Of a stretch of 37,938 bases of DNA, positions 1-7,354 are shown one piece after another. The notes under the pieces are model-generated. The model did not search any database, was not told the DNA's origin, and worked only from the letters and a program-made list of their open reading frames with translations. This DNA comes from Gammaproteobacteria bacterium. Its GTDB lineage: Bacteria > Pseudomonadota > Gammaproteobacteria > Chromatiales > Chromatiaceae. The translations under genes and the position numbers were made by a program. Every line of letters starts with the position of its first letter. Positions within the stretch are counted from its first letter, which is position 1. The stretch spans positions 1-37,938 of the forward strand of contig JAABTK010000047.1 in assembly GCA_011389885.1 (NCBI GenBank), given 5' to 3'.

Positions 1-309
1 CGCCACGGGTGAGATATTGTGGCACCGCCGGGAAACCAGGCGGCAAACAGAGAACACAAACTTCACCCTATCGTGCCGGGAGTGCCTGTCCTACTCGAAA
101 CCTCCCAAGCCCCGCCGAGGAGGCTGAGGCTTTAGTCGGATCGAGTGAAACTTCAAGCTTCTCCCGCTGGGGAGGAATCTGCGCCAGGAAAAGGGGCCGA
201 ATGAGGCTTTCCCCGCTGGGGCTTAGCTCAGCAGCGGCGCAGGAGCGCCGGGCATGCATCCCCGCGCTGGAGCATGGGGACGAGAAAAAATGCAGGGGAC
301 GGCAACGAG
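1..309. other. Gene-free stretch with a stem-loop repeat
   Basis: I see no convincing gene here; the open frames are arginine- and proline-rich and look spurious. At 259-280 there is a stem-loop (arms TCCCC and GGGGA, inner GCT/AGC pairing). Read on the minus strand it resembles stem-loops followed by GGGAATGCCTGTC or GGGGATGCCTGTC at 18799-18825 and 8870-8897, so it is probably a piece of the same dispersed repeat family. The stretch lies downstream of the minus-strand toxin-antitoxin locus. Confidence 0.5.
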
Positions 310-585
310 TCAATACACATCCTCATGGCACCCTGCATCCACCAACACGATCTCATTCTCGAGAATCATGAACTTGAACGTAATTCGATAGCTCAGGTTG
401 ATCGAAACAAAGTGCAATCCCTGGAGTCGGCCCCGTAGCGCATGAAGGCGTAGCGAAGGGTGCTAGGGGTTGCTTTCCAGCAAGTCCAGCGCCTTGCCGT
501 ACTGTGCTTTGATTTCAGGGTGTTTCTTGATCAAGCGCCTCGCCCGCCGGGTATAGTCGTTCGTGAAGACCAGATTAAAGCTCAT
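310..585 (-). pseudogene. RelE/ParE-type toxin, interrupted by an in-frame amber codon
   Basis: The frame starts at 585 with MSFNLVFTND and reads 40 codons to LLESNP, where a TAG stands at 465-463. Ignoring that TAG, the same frame continues for 51 more codons (HPSLRLHALRGRLQG, then LSYRITFKF, then ENEIVLVDAGCHEDVY) to a TGA at 312-310. The restored product is about 91 aa, the usual size of RelE/ParE-superfamily mRNA-interferase or gyrase-poison toxins, and the C-terminal HPSLRLH...YRI...G.HD/EDVY pattern is typical of the family. The ATG overlaps the antitoxin stop (ATGA), as in standard type II modules. The TAG sits where relatives usually have Phe or Tyr, so one base change probably killed the toxin. 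A 40-residue fragment is unlikely to be active. Confidence 0.75.
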
Positions 586-836
586 TCCGCGTCGATTCGT
601 GCGAGGTGCTCTGCTACAGACTCCTTGTGGTAGCGCCCAGCCTTCATATCGGCCTTGACTCTGATCCAAGCGGCTTCGAGCTCCATCTCCCGCAGTTCGC
701 GGTAGTACTCCACTGATATGACCACGTAGCGGTCCTGACCTTGCACGGAGATGATGGCTTCGGGGGCTTTGGCCAAGTGTTCTTCGATGGTCGTGATGCC
801 GCGGATCTTGAGTTCGTTGACGGTAATGGCACTCAT
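582..836 (-). CDS. Phd/YefM-family antitoxin
   Basis: This 84-aa protein begins MSAITVNELKIRGI and carries the Phd/YefM pattern: a short N-terminal DNA-binding part (residues 1-45, with EAIISVQGQDRYVVIS forming the conserved beta region) and a charged helical tail (50-84) that would wrap the toxin. Antitoxins of this family bind and neutralise the partner toxin and repress their own operon. The TGA overlaps the toxin ATG, so the two would be translationally coupled. A possible -10 (TACAAT on the minus strand, 875-870) lies 34 bases upstream of the ATG; I found no good -35. Because the partner is interrupted, the antitoxin may persist as an orphan that still answers related toxins; that is inference. 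Confidence 0.85.
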   Translation of the reverse strand: MSAITVNELKIRGITTIEEHLAKAPEAIISVQGQDRYVVISVEYYRELREMELEAAWIRVKADMKAGRYHKESVAEHLARIDAE

Positions 837-1055
837 GGTGAGGTTCTCATTGGTACGGCATATCGTGTGATTGTAGCGCTATTAAGGTCCGATGCCCAGC
901 AATCCGGGCGACCGATGGTCGTTTCCTGTCAGGCGATATTTCTGCAAGCGGATGCTGGGCTTGTCGGAGAGAACAATAAGGCGCAGACCACGATTTTTCG
1001 CGTGGCTTCACCCCCCCCTCACCCTCAACACCGGCCCCCGTTCAAACTTCTCTCT

Positions 1056-1940
1056 TCAAACCTCATTACCCCCAACCCACACTAACACCTCGTCCATTCG
1101 CCGAACCGGCAGGGAGTAGTGGCCCTCGCCGGGGAGGAATCGGCTTTCGCAACCGGGGATTAAGGCGGCCATCCGGCGGCCTATGGCGGCGGGGACGATG
1201 CGGTCGGCCTCGCCGTGCCAGAGTCGGGTCTCGGCCGTTAGGGCTTGCACATCGGCGGCCCAGCGGCCGGTGAGGAGGAGCAGATCTTCCGCCGCGCCCC
1301 TTGCGCCCCGCTTTAGCCCCTCCAAATAGGCCTGTTTGATCTTTTGCGCCACCTCGGGGTCGGCCAGCGTCGCCCGGTCCTCCGGCCCGACCTGGCGGCG
1401 TAGCAGGGCCAGGGCGAGGCCCGGGAATCGGCTCATTAACGGCCCGACCAGATGGGTGTTCAGGGTCGTGGACAGCCGGGGCGCCTGCACCGCCAGCGCG
1501 AGCCCCGCCTTCACCCCGCCGCGGAAACCGCGCAAATCGTCAGGGGTCGCCGCCGGCCCCAGGGGACAGGCCAGGGCCAGCTTGGGCGCCCGTCGCCCCA
1601 GCCGGCCGGCGCTTAGCAGTGCGAAGGGGGCGCCGCCGGAGACGCCGATTAAGCCGAAATCATCGATCCGCAAGTGATCCGCCAGCGCGGCCAGGTCGTC
1701 GGCCCAGTCGGTCATGCGTCGGCCCGGCTGCCGATCCGAGCCCCCCATTCCCGGCCGATCGGCCGCGATTAGGCGGACGCCTTGGCGGTGCGCGGCGTCC
1801 TGGCCCAAGGCCGCCTCCAGGCGCGACGAGGGGTAGCCGTGGCAGTAGAGCACGGGGCGCCCGGCTGGGGCGCCGAATTCGGAATAGGCAAGTACGCGCC
1901 CATTGGGCCGGGTGAGGTATTTGGTTTCCATGCTTTGCAC
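1056..1940 (-). CDS. Alpha/beta hydrolase
   Basis: The 294-aa protein has a complete alpha/beta-hydrolase fold signature. An oxyanion-hole HG motif lies in LYCHGYPSSR (31-40). The nucleophile elbow is GVSGG with Ser101, the acid is probably Asp246 in HGEADRIVP, and the base is His274 in PGEGHYSL. DRPGMGGSD (61-69) matches the usual D.RG.G.S strand-loop. The length is normal for monomeric esterases, epoxide hydrolases or C-C hydrolases of this superfamily; the substrate cannot be told from sequence. There is no signal peptide, so it is probably cytoplasmic. Met4 is an alternative start. It is a lone minus-strand gene with no obvious operon partner, and repeat-free DNA separates it from the antitoxin. 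Confidence 0.85.
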   Translation of the reverse strand: MQSMETKYLTRPNGRVLAYSEFGAPAGRPVLYCHGYPSSRLEAALGQDAAHRQGVRLIAADRPGMGGSDRQPGRRMTDWADDLAALADHLRIDDFGLIGVSGGAPFALLSAGRLGRRAPKLALACPLGPAATPDDLRGFRGGVKAGLALAVQAPRLSTTLNTHLVGPLMSRFPGLALALLRRQVGPEDRATLADPEVAQKIKQAYLEGLKRGARGAAEDLLLLTGRWAADVQALTAETRLWHGEADRIVPAAIGRRMAALIPGCESRFLPGEGHYSLPVRRMDEVLVWVGGNEV

Positions 1941-2032
1941 CGATGAGTGACGTGCGCAGGCCGCCTACGGTCTGGCTGTGCGTTCAGGGCCGTGGTCCCC
2001 GTTGCGCTCCGGTTGGTCGCGCGCGGGTGCCA

Positions 2033-2446
2033 TTAACTGCCCCAGCAGCAGCCAACAAGCAGGCAGAAGCCGAGGAAGAAGTAGGATCCGGGTTCCAGGC
2101 GCGAGCGGCTGGTGGTGAGGACCTCGAAGCTGGAGGTCATGTCCTGCATTTGGCCGAGCTGGTGGTCCATTACGCCGCCTAGGCCGAGGTAGGCCATGAA
2201 GATCACCACTACCATGACGTCGGCCATGGACCATTTGGCGGATTTGAATACGAAGAAGCGCACCAGCGGGTTGGCCCGAAAGCGCGCCCCGCCATGGTGC
2301 AGGTATTGCAGCGAAAGCAGGGTCTTGGTGAGCGGGAACAGCACCGAGCACAGCAGGATCAGCCCGCCCGCCAGCGCCAGTTTGGGGTCACCGCGTTGCA
2401 TCAGCACCTGCACCACCTCTAGGATGCTCTTGCTCTGGAAGGAAAA
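2033..2446 (-). pseudogene. Remnant of a PqiA-domain membrane protein
   Basis: The frame opens just after a TAG at 2449-2447 and reads SKSILEVVQVLMQRGDP before two hydrophobic segments (LALAGGLILLCSVLFPL and WSMADVMVVVIFMAYLGL), then EPGSYFFLGFCLLVG. SILE..., VLFPLTK, KWSMADV and PG.YFF..YCL are hallmarks of the paraquat-inducible protein A family of inner-membrane proteins. The usual N-terminal transmembrane helix and periplasmic part are missing, and no other frame upstream supplies them. The C-terminus also looks shifted: in the next frame the residues continue as LLLGQLMAPARD, which resembles family ends better than CCWGS-stop, so a one-base indel near 2050 is likely. The nearest start codon in frame is a GTG at 2416. 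I read it as a decayed gene; a short functional membrane protein is possible but less likely. Confidence 0.6.
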
Positions 2447-2582
2447 CTAAAGGGCTCTGACCCTGAGGTATCCCCACGAATAAAAGTCGCGAAACAGTGA
2501 TGAACGCGATATTTTGCATTGAAAACAACAGCTTTCATACCCATGCTTCTATTAGGTGAAACGAAAAACCAAGGAGGCTGAG

Positions 2583-2712
2583 ATGAAAGCGCTAGATTTG
2601 CTGTTTCGCGTACTTTACGAAGAATTGCCGGATTTGCACCTGGCCCGCTTGAAATCACTGATCGCGGTGGCCGGGGGCGCGCTCAATCTACCCATGCTCT
2701 CGATCACTTGGA
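2583..2712 (+). pseudogene. N-terminal stub of an IS4-type transposase
   Basis: A good ribosome site (AAGGAGG, 2570-2576) precedes ATG 2583. The first 42-43 residues (MKALDLLFRV..., PDLHLARLKSLI, LNLPMLSITWM) match the pattern at the N-terminus of IS4-family DDE transposases, where P.LH..RL..L and LSLT/LSIT recur. Homology stops at about 2712, exactly where 19-bp repeats (TGGAAAATCGGGGACACCC) begin; the frame then runs on as repeat-encoded residues. No catalytic domain follows. The assignment rests on a short segment and is moderate. Confidence 0.5.
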
Positions 2713-2777
2713 TGGAAAATCGGGGACACCCTGGAAAATCGGGGACACCCAAAAATGGGGAAACATGGGTGTCCCCT
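2713..2777. repeat. GGGGACACCC repeats in direct and inverted order
   Basis: TGGAAAATCGGGGACACCC occurs twice in perfect tandem (2713-2731 and 2732-2750). The 10-mer GGGGACACCC at 2741-2750 then recurs inverted as GGGTGTCCCC at 2768-2777, giving a stem with a 17-base loop. The same 10-mer makes up the large array at 9387-9886. Here it abuts a broken transposase gene. Confidence 0.8.
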
Positions 2778-2819
2778 TCTTTCCTGGGTGCCGCGGAACG
2801 CGGGGGCGAGCAAACAAAA

Positions 2820-2882
2820 CCCCCTCTGCGCCCTCTGCGTCCCTGAATGGCGTTGTTTCCGTGATTTGTGCGCAGGCGTAGT
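2820..2882 (-). repeat. Dispersed element, 5' part (copy 1)
   Basis: Read on the minus strand this segment contains the core GGAAACAACGCC followed by CGCAGAGGGCGCAGAGG-like sequence. Matching segments occur at 8771-8848, 13402-13483, 18694-18780, 24932-25010 (plus) and 19095-19167 (minus). It has no coding potential. It lies between the transposase stub and the nap promoter; nothing else is seen in 2778-2968. Confidence 0.65.
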
Positions 2883-2968
2883 AGTCTCCTTCCCTGTCGC
2901 TGCCTCGGTCGGGGAGGGGGCCTCGGTTTGGCGAATTTGTAGCGGCGGCGGGCGCTTGAGACGGCGAT

Positions 2969-2982
2969 TTGATAAAGATCAA
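2969..2982. promoter_or_regulatory. FNR/Anr-type box upstream of napF
   Basis: TTGATAAAGATCAA is a perfect match to the FNR consensus TTGAT-N4-ATCAA; the dyad extends one base each way (TTTGAT...ATCAAA, 2968-2983). Its centre is about 75 bases before the napF ATG. If it acts as a class II site at -41.5, the start point would fall near 3017, with TAGTCT around 3005-3010 as a possible -10. This predicts oxygen-limited induction of the whole nap operon. The match is seen; which CRP/FNR-family regulator uses it is inference. Confidence 0.85.
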
Positions 2983-3050
2983 ATGCCTGAGCAAAACGAT
3001 GGATTAGTCTTGGTGTTAACCGCAAATTCAGAGCAAGTCCGGTTGACGCA

Positions 3051-3530
3051 ATGACGGATATCAATCTACACCGACGCGCCTTTCTGAGAGGCCGCCCCGT
3101 TCCCACCCGCCCCCGGATACCCTGGGCGCGGAAAGACTTTAGCGACCGCTGCGAGCGTTGCGATGATTGCATCCGCGCCTGCGAAGAGGGGATCCTGCGT
3201 CGCGGCGACGGCGGCTTTCCTGAGGTCGATTTTCGCCTGGGCGGCTGTAGCTTCTGCGCCGCCTGCGCCAAGAGCTGCTCTCACCAGGCCTTTGAGCCCC
3301 GCCCGTCCCGCCCCTGGCGCCTACGCATTGCGTTTCGCGACAGCTGCCTGAGCGCGAACGGCGTCACCTGCCGCGCCTGCGGCGATCAATGCGACGAACA
3401 GGCCATCTGCTTTCGCCTGCAAACCGGCGGTCGCGCCGCGCCGATTTTGGATGAGCAAAACTGCACCGGCTGCGGCGCCTGTATTAAACCTTGTCCCACC
3501 GACAGCATCCGCCTGGAGGAGGCCGCATGA
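3051..3530 (+). CDS. napF: NapF, ferredoxin-type nap maturation protein
   Basis: The 159-aa cytoplasmic iron-sulfur protein has four cysteine clusters: CERCDDCIRAC, CSFCAACAKSC, a looser CRACGDQCDEQAIC and CTGCGACIKPC. This is the NapF pattern, and the N-terminal RRAFLRGR matches the family's conserved start. NapF helps load or activate NapA in the cytoplasm before Tat export and is not a subunit of the mature enzyme. It is first in the operon, 68 bases after the FNR box. No strong ribosome site is visible before ATG 3051. The TGA overlaps the napD ATG (ATGA), implying coupled translation. Confidence 0.92.
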   Translation: MTDINLHRRAFLRGRPVPTRPRIPWARKDFSDRCERCDDCIRACEEGILRRGDGGFPEVDFRLGGCSFCAACAKSCSHQAFEPRPSRPWRLRIAFRDSCLSANGVTCRACGDQCDEQAICFRLQTGGRAAPILDEQNCTGCGACIKPCPTDSIRLEEAA

Positions 3531-3772
3531 GCGACTATCACGTTTGCGGCATGTTGCTGCAAGCCCGCCCCGAGAAGGCCCCCCGCGTCGCCGGGGCCCT
3601 CGGTGACCTGCAAGGGGTGGAGCTGCATGCCAGCGAAGGGGGCCGCCTGGTGGTCACCATCGAGGGCGACGACTATGAGACCTGCGCCGGGATGATGACC
3701 CGGCTCGCCTGCCTCGACGGCGTCTCGGCGTCGTCCCTGATCTATCATCAGATCGATAAAGAATCCACATAA
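3527..3772 (+). CDS. napD: NapD, NapA signal-peptide chaperone
   Basis: The 81-aa protein begins [18 protein letters not shown] and has the small ferredoxin-like fold pattern of NapD: I/VCGM.L...[12 protein letters not shown] and a C-terminal SLIYHQID segment. NapD binds the twin-arginine signal of NapA and holds back export until the molybdenum cofactor and 4Fe-4S cluster are in. The start at 3527 is chosen because it overlaps the napF stop, has AGGAGG at 3516-3521 and aligns with the family N-terminus. A further-upstream in-frame ATG would add residues encoded inside napF. A 26-base gap leads to napA. Confidence 0.9.
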   Translation: MSDYHVCGMLLQARPEKAPRVAGALGDLQGVELHASEGGRLVVTIEGDDYETCAGMMTRLACLDGVSASSLIYHQIDKEST

Positions 3773-3798
3773 GAATCCACACCGAAGGAGCATCGGCC

Positions 3799-6339
3799 AT
3801 GAGCCAGTCACGCCGCCAGTTCATCAAGACCAACGCCATCGCCGCCACCGCCGCGGCCGCCGGCATTAGCCTGCCGGGATTGACCGCCGCCAAGGCGAAA
3901 GACGAGGATGACATCCGCTGGGATAAGGCCCCCTGCCGCTTCTGCGGCACCGGCTGCTCGGTGCTGGTGGGGGCCAAGGACGGCAAGGTCGTCGCCACCC
4001 AGGGCGATCCGGACGCGCCGGTAAACCGCGGCCTCAACTGCATCAAGGGCTATTTTCTATCCAAAATTATGTACGGTGCGGATCGCCTGACCCAGCCGCT
4101 GATGCGCAAGAAGAACAGCGAGTACGCTAAGGATGGGGATTTCGAGCCGGTCTCCTGGGACGAGGCCTTCGACCTGATGGCGGAGAAGTGGAAGGCGGCA
4201 ATCGCCAAGGATTTGCAAGACAACAAGGGCAAGCCGCCGGAGGAGATCACCTCCCGCGTGGGCATGTTCGGCTCCGGTCAGTGGACGGTGTTCGAGGGTT
4301 ATGCCGCCTCCAAGCTGTTCAAGGCCGGTTTTCGCTCCAATAACCTCGATCCCAACGCCCGCCACTGCATGGCCTCGGCGGTGGGGGCCTTCATTCGCGC
4401 CTTTGGCGCCGATGAACCCATGGGCTGTTACGACGACCTGGAGCACGCCGACGCCTTCGTGCTGTGGGGCGCCAACATGGCGGAGAACCACCCGGTGCTG
4501 TGGTCGCGCCTCACCGATACCCGCCTCACCAAGGCGGACTGCGAGGTGCATGTGCTCTCCACCTTCGAGCACCGCAGCTTCGAACTGGCCGACCACGGCG
4601 TCATCTTCAAGCCCCAAACCGATCTGGCGATCCTCAACTATATTGCCAACTACATTGTGCAAAAGGACGCCATCAACTGGGACTTCGTCAAGCAGCACGT
4701 CAACTTCACCAAAACCCCGACCGACATCGGCTATGGCCTGCGGCCCGAACACCCGCTGGAAAAGGCCGCCAAGAACGCCGGCAAGGGAAATTTGGAAGGC
4801 ATCGATTTCGAGGCCTACAAGAAGGCGCTGGCGCCCTACACCGCTGAGTATGTCTCGGAGCTATCCGGGGTCTCGGTGGAGAGCCTGGAAAAGCTGGCCA
4901 AACTTTACGCCGACCCGAAGAAGAAGATCGTCTCTTACTGGACCATGGGCTTCAATCAGCATGTGCGCGGGGTGTGGGTCAACGGCCTGATGTATAACGT
5001 GCATCTGCTTACCGGCAAGATCTCGGAGCCGGGCAACGGCCCCTTCTCCCTCACCGGCCAGCCCTCCGCCTGCGGCACCGCCCGCGAGGTGGGCACCTTC
5101 GCCCATCGCCTGCCGGCCGATTTGGTGGTCAAGAAAAAGGACCACAGGGACTTCACGGAAAAGGTCTGGCAATTGCCGGAGGGCGCCCTGTCCGGCAAGG
5201 TGGGCTATCACGCGGTACTCCAGAGCCGCATGCTCAAGGACGGTAAGCTCAACTGCTACTGGGTGACCACCAACAACAACATGCAGGCCGGCCCCAACAT
5301 CAACGAGGAGATGTATCCCGGCTGGCGCAACCCGGACAACTTCATCGTCGTCTCCGAGGCCTATCCCACCGTCTCGGCGATGGCCGCCGACCTGATCCTG
5401 CCGGTGGCGATGTGGACCGAAAAGGAAGGGGCCTTCGGCAACGCCGAGCGCCGCACCCAGTTCTGGCGCCAGCAGGTCAAGGCGCCCGGGGAATCGCGTT
5501 CCGATCTGTGGCAGTTTGTGGAGTTCTCCAAGCGCTTTAAGACCGAGGAGGTCTGGCCCGAGGAGCTGTTGGCGAAGAAACCGGAGTATCGCGGCAAGAC
5601 CCTGTTCGACGTGCTCTACGCCAACGGTGCGGTGAACAAGTACCCCAAGCAGACGGTCACCGATAGCCGCGGCAATGAGTACGGCAACGACGAAATGGAC
5701 CACTTTGGCTTCTATCTGCAAAAGGGGCTCTATGAAGAGTACCGCGTCTTCGGCAAGGATGGACCCAAGAAGGGCCACGATCTGGCCGAATTCGATGCCT
5801 ACCACAAGACACGCGGCCTGCGCTGGCCGGTGGTGAACGGCAAGGAGACCCTGTGGCGCTATCGCGAGGGCTATGATCCATTCGTACCCGAGGGGGCCGG
5901 CGTCGCCTTTTACGGCCGGCCGGACAATCGCGCCAACATCATCTTTGCGCCCTATGAGCCGCCGGCAGAGGCGCCGGATGAAGAATTTGATCTATGGCTG
6001 ACCACCGGCCGCATCCTGGAGCATTGGCACACCGGCTCCATGACTCGACGCGTACCGGAACTCTATCGCGCCGCGCCGGATGCCCTGGTCTACATGCATC
6101 CCAAGGATGCCAAAAAGCGCGGACTCAGACGCGGCGACGAGGCGAAACTCATCAGCCGTCGCGGCGAGATCACCTGCCGGGTGGAGACCAAGGGCCGCAA
6201 CAAGATGCCCGAAGGCATGGCCTTTATCGCCTTCTTCGACGCCGGCCGCCTGGTCAACAAGCTGGTGCTGGACGCCACCGATCCGCTCTCGAAAGAGACC
6301 GATTTCAAGAAGGTGGCGGTGAAGATCCTGCCGGTTTAA
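3799..6339 (+). CDS. napA: NapA, periplasmic nitrate reductase catalytic subunit
   Basis: The 846-aa product reduces nitrate to nitrite in the periplasm using Mo-bis-MGD and one 4Fe-4S cluster. The twin-arginine signal is [19 protein letters not shown] (residues 4-22). The cluster ligands are Cys46, Cys49 and Cys53 (CRFCGTGC) plus Cys81 (LNCIKGYF). Cys190 in ARHCMASAV is the expected Mo ligand. Downstream blocks such as [18 protein letters not shown] and [16 protein letters not shown] are typical of NapA and distinguish it from assimilatory Nas or membrane Nar. The length matches the family. AAGGAG at 3783-3788 is the ribosome site. Electrons would arrive through NapB. A small hairpin (arms GCGGC/GCCGC, 6387-6400) lies between napA and napG and could affect relative expression. 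Confidence 0.97.
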   Translation: MSQSRRQFIKTNAIAATAAAAGISLPGLTAAKAKDEDDIRWDKAPCRFCGTGCSVLVGAKDGKVVATQGDPDAPVNRGLNCIKGYFLSKIMYGADRLTQPLMRKKNSEYAKDGDFEPVSWDEAFDLMAEKWKAAIAKDLQDNKGKPPEEITSRVGMFGSGQWTVFEGYAASKLFKAGFRSNNLDPNARHCMASAVGAFIRAFGADEPMGCYDDLEHADAFVLWGANMAENHPVLWSRLTDTRLTKADCEVHVLSTFEHRSFELADHGVIFKPQTDLAILNYIANYIVQKDAINWDFVKQHVNFTKTPTDIGYGLRPEHPLEKAAKNAGKGNLEGIDFEAYKKALAPYTAEYVSELSGVSVESLEKLAKLYADPKKKIVSYWTMGFNQHVRGVWVNGLMYNVHLLTGKISEPGNGPFSLTGQPSACGTAREVGTFAHRLPADLVVKKKDHRDFTEKVWQLPEGALSGKVGYHAVLQSRMLKDGKLNCYWVTTNNNMQAGPNINEEMYPGWRNPDNFIVVSEAYPTVSAMAADLILPVAMWTEKEGAFGNAERRTQFWRQQVKAPGESRSDLWQFVEFSKRFKTEEVWPEELLAKKPEYRGKTLFDVLYANGAVNKYPKQTVTDSRGNEYGNDEMDHFGFYLQKGLYEEYRVFGKDGPKKGHDLAEFDAYHKTRGLRWPVVNGKETLWRYREGYDPFVPEGAGVAFYGRPDNRANIIFAPYEPPAEAPDEEFDLWLTTGRILEHWHTGSMTRRVPELYRAAPDALVYMHPKDAKKRGLRRGDEAKLISRRGEITCRVETKGRNKMPEGMAFIAFFDAGRLVNKLVLDATDPLSKETDFKKVAVKILPV

Positions 6340-6475
6340 TCCAGGCTGGTTTTAACCGCAGATTAACGCCGATTTAAGGCCGCAGGGCGGCTAGCGCCGC
6401 GTCACCCGCCGAATCTTGGGCGAGGCGTATGCACTGACGTTTATCTGCTCCCTGCATCGATTGCCAATGAGAGCC

Positions 6476-7354
6476 ATGGAAAAGAGCCACCGCACAGCCA
6501 GCAAACCCAACGGCGTCGATCGCGGGCGCCGGGGCTTCCTCGTCACCGCCCTGCGCAGCGCCGTGGGCGCGGGGTTGGCGGCGACGCTGCTGGCGGTCCA
6601 TCAACGGCGGGCGGATGCCCTGCCCGCCGCCGCCATTCGCCCGCCCGGGGCGAATTCGGATGACAATATCTTTCAGAGCGCCTGCATTCGCTGCGGCCTG
6701 TGTGTGCGCGACTGTCCCTACGACACCCTCAAGCTGGCGCGGCTGGATGACCCGGTGGCGACAGGCACGCCCTATTTCGAGGCGCGGGAGATCCCGTGCG
6801 AGATGTGCGACGACATCCCCTGCCTGAAGGCCTGTCCCACCGGCGCGCTGGACCCGGCGTTAAAGGAGATCGAAAACGCCCGCATGGGGCTCGCGGTGCT
6901 GATTGACCAAGAGGCCTGCATCGCCTTTCAGGGCTTGCGCTGCGAGGTCTGCTTCAACGTCTGCCCGGTCCGCGGCGAGGCGATCACCCTGGACATGCGG
7001 CATAATCCGCGCAGTGGCAGACACGCCCTGTTCATTCCGGTGGTCCACTCGAATGCCTGCACCGGCTGCGGCAAGTGCGAACAGGCCTGCATCCTGGATC
7101 AGGCGGCGATTAAGGTGATGCCGCTGAAGCTCGCCAAGGGCGCCCTTGGCGAACACTATCGCCTGGGGTGGGAGCAGAAGGCCCGTAGCGGCGAGTCGCT
7201 GGTCACGCCGGACACCCCGCACCAATACAACCTGCCGCCGGGGGCCAGCTATGACCACGCCGGCGAGGGCCTGATTCCGGCGCCTGGCGGGCGTGCCGCA
7301 GCGCCCTTCTCCAGCAACCCCCTCGACACCCTCAACCGCAAGGGAGGCCTGTGA
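6476..7354 (+). CDS. napG: NapG, ferredoxin-type quinol-dehydrogenase subunit
   Basis: The protein (292 aa from ATG 6476) carries a twin-arginine-like signal (GRRGFLVTALRSAVGAGL) and four 4Fe-4S motifs: CIRCGLCVRDC, CEMCDDIPCLKAC, CEVCFNVC with an upstream Cys, and CTGCGKCEQAC. NapG sits on the periplasmic side with NapH and passes electrons from menaquinol or ubiquinol toward NapB/NapA. Because no napC is present in this operon, NapGH is the only visible quinol route. The start is uncertain: ATG 6467 (nine bases upstream) and ATG 6416 are in frame, and no ribosome site is decisive. The TGA overlaps the napH ATG (TGATG). Confidence 0.9.
   Translation: MEKSHRTASKPNGVDRGRRGFLVTALRSAVGAGLAATLLAVHQRRADALPAAAIRPPGANSDDNIFQSACIRCGLCVRDCPYDTLKLARLDDPVATGTPYFEAREIPCEMCDDIPCLKACPTGALDPALKEIENARMGLAVLIDQEACIAFQGLRCEVCFNVCPVRGEAITLDMRHNPRSGRHALFIPVVHSNACTGCGKCEQACILDQAAIKVMPLKLAKGALGEHYRLGWEQKARSGESLVTPDTPHQYNLPPGASYDHAGEGLIPAPGGRAAAPFSSNPLDTLNRKGGL

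Noticed and set aside
9-371. Open frame of 120 codons on the plus strand
   Set aside because: Composition is Arg/Ser/Pro-rich without any family pattern, it overlaps the 3' part of the minus-strand toxin and a stem-loop repeat, and it has no ribosome site.
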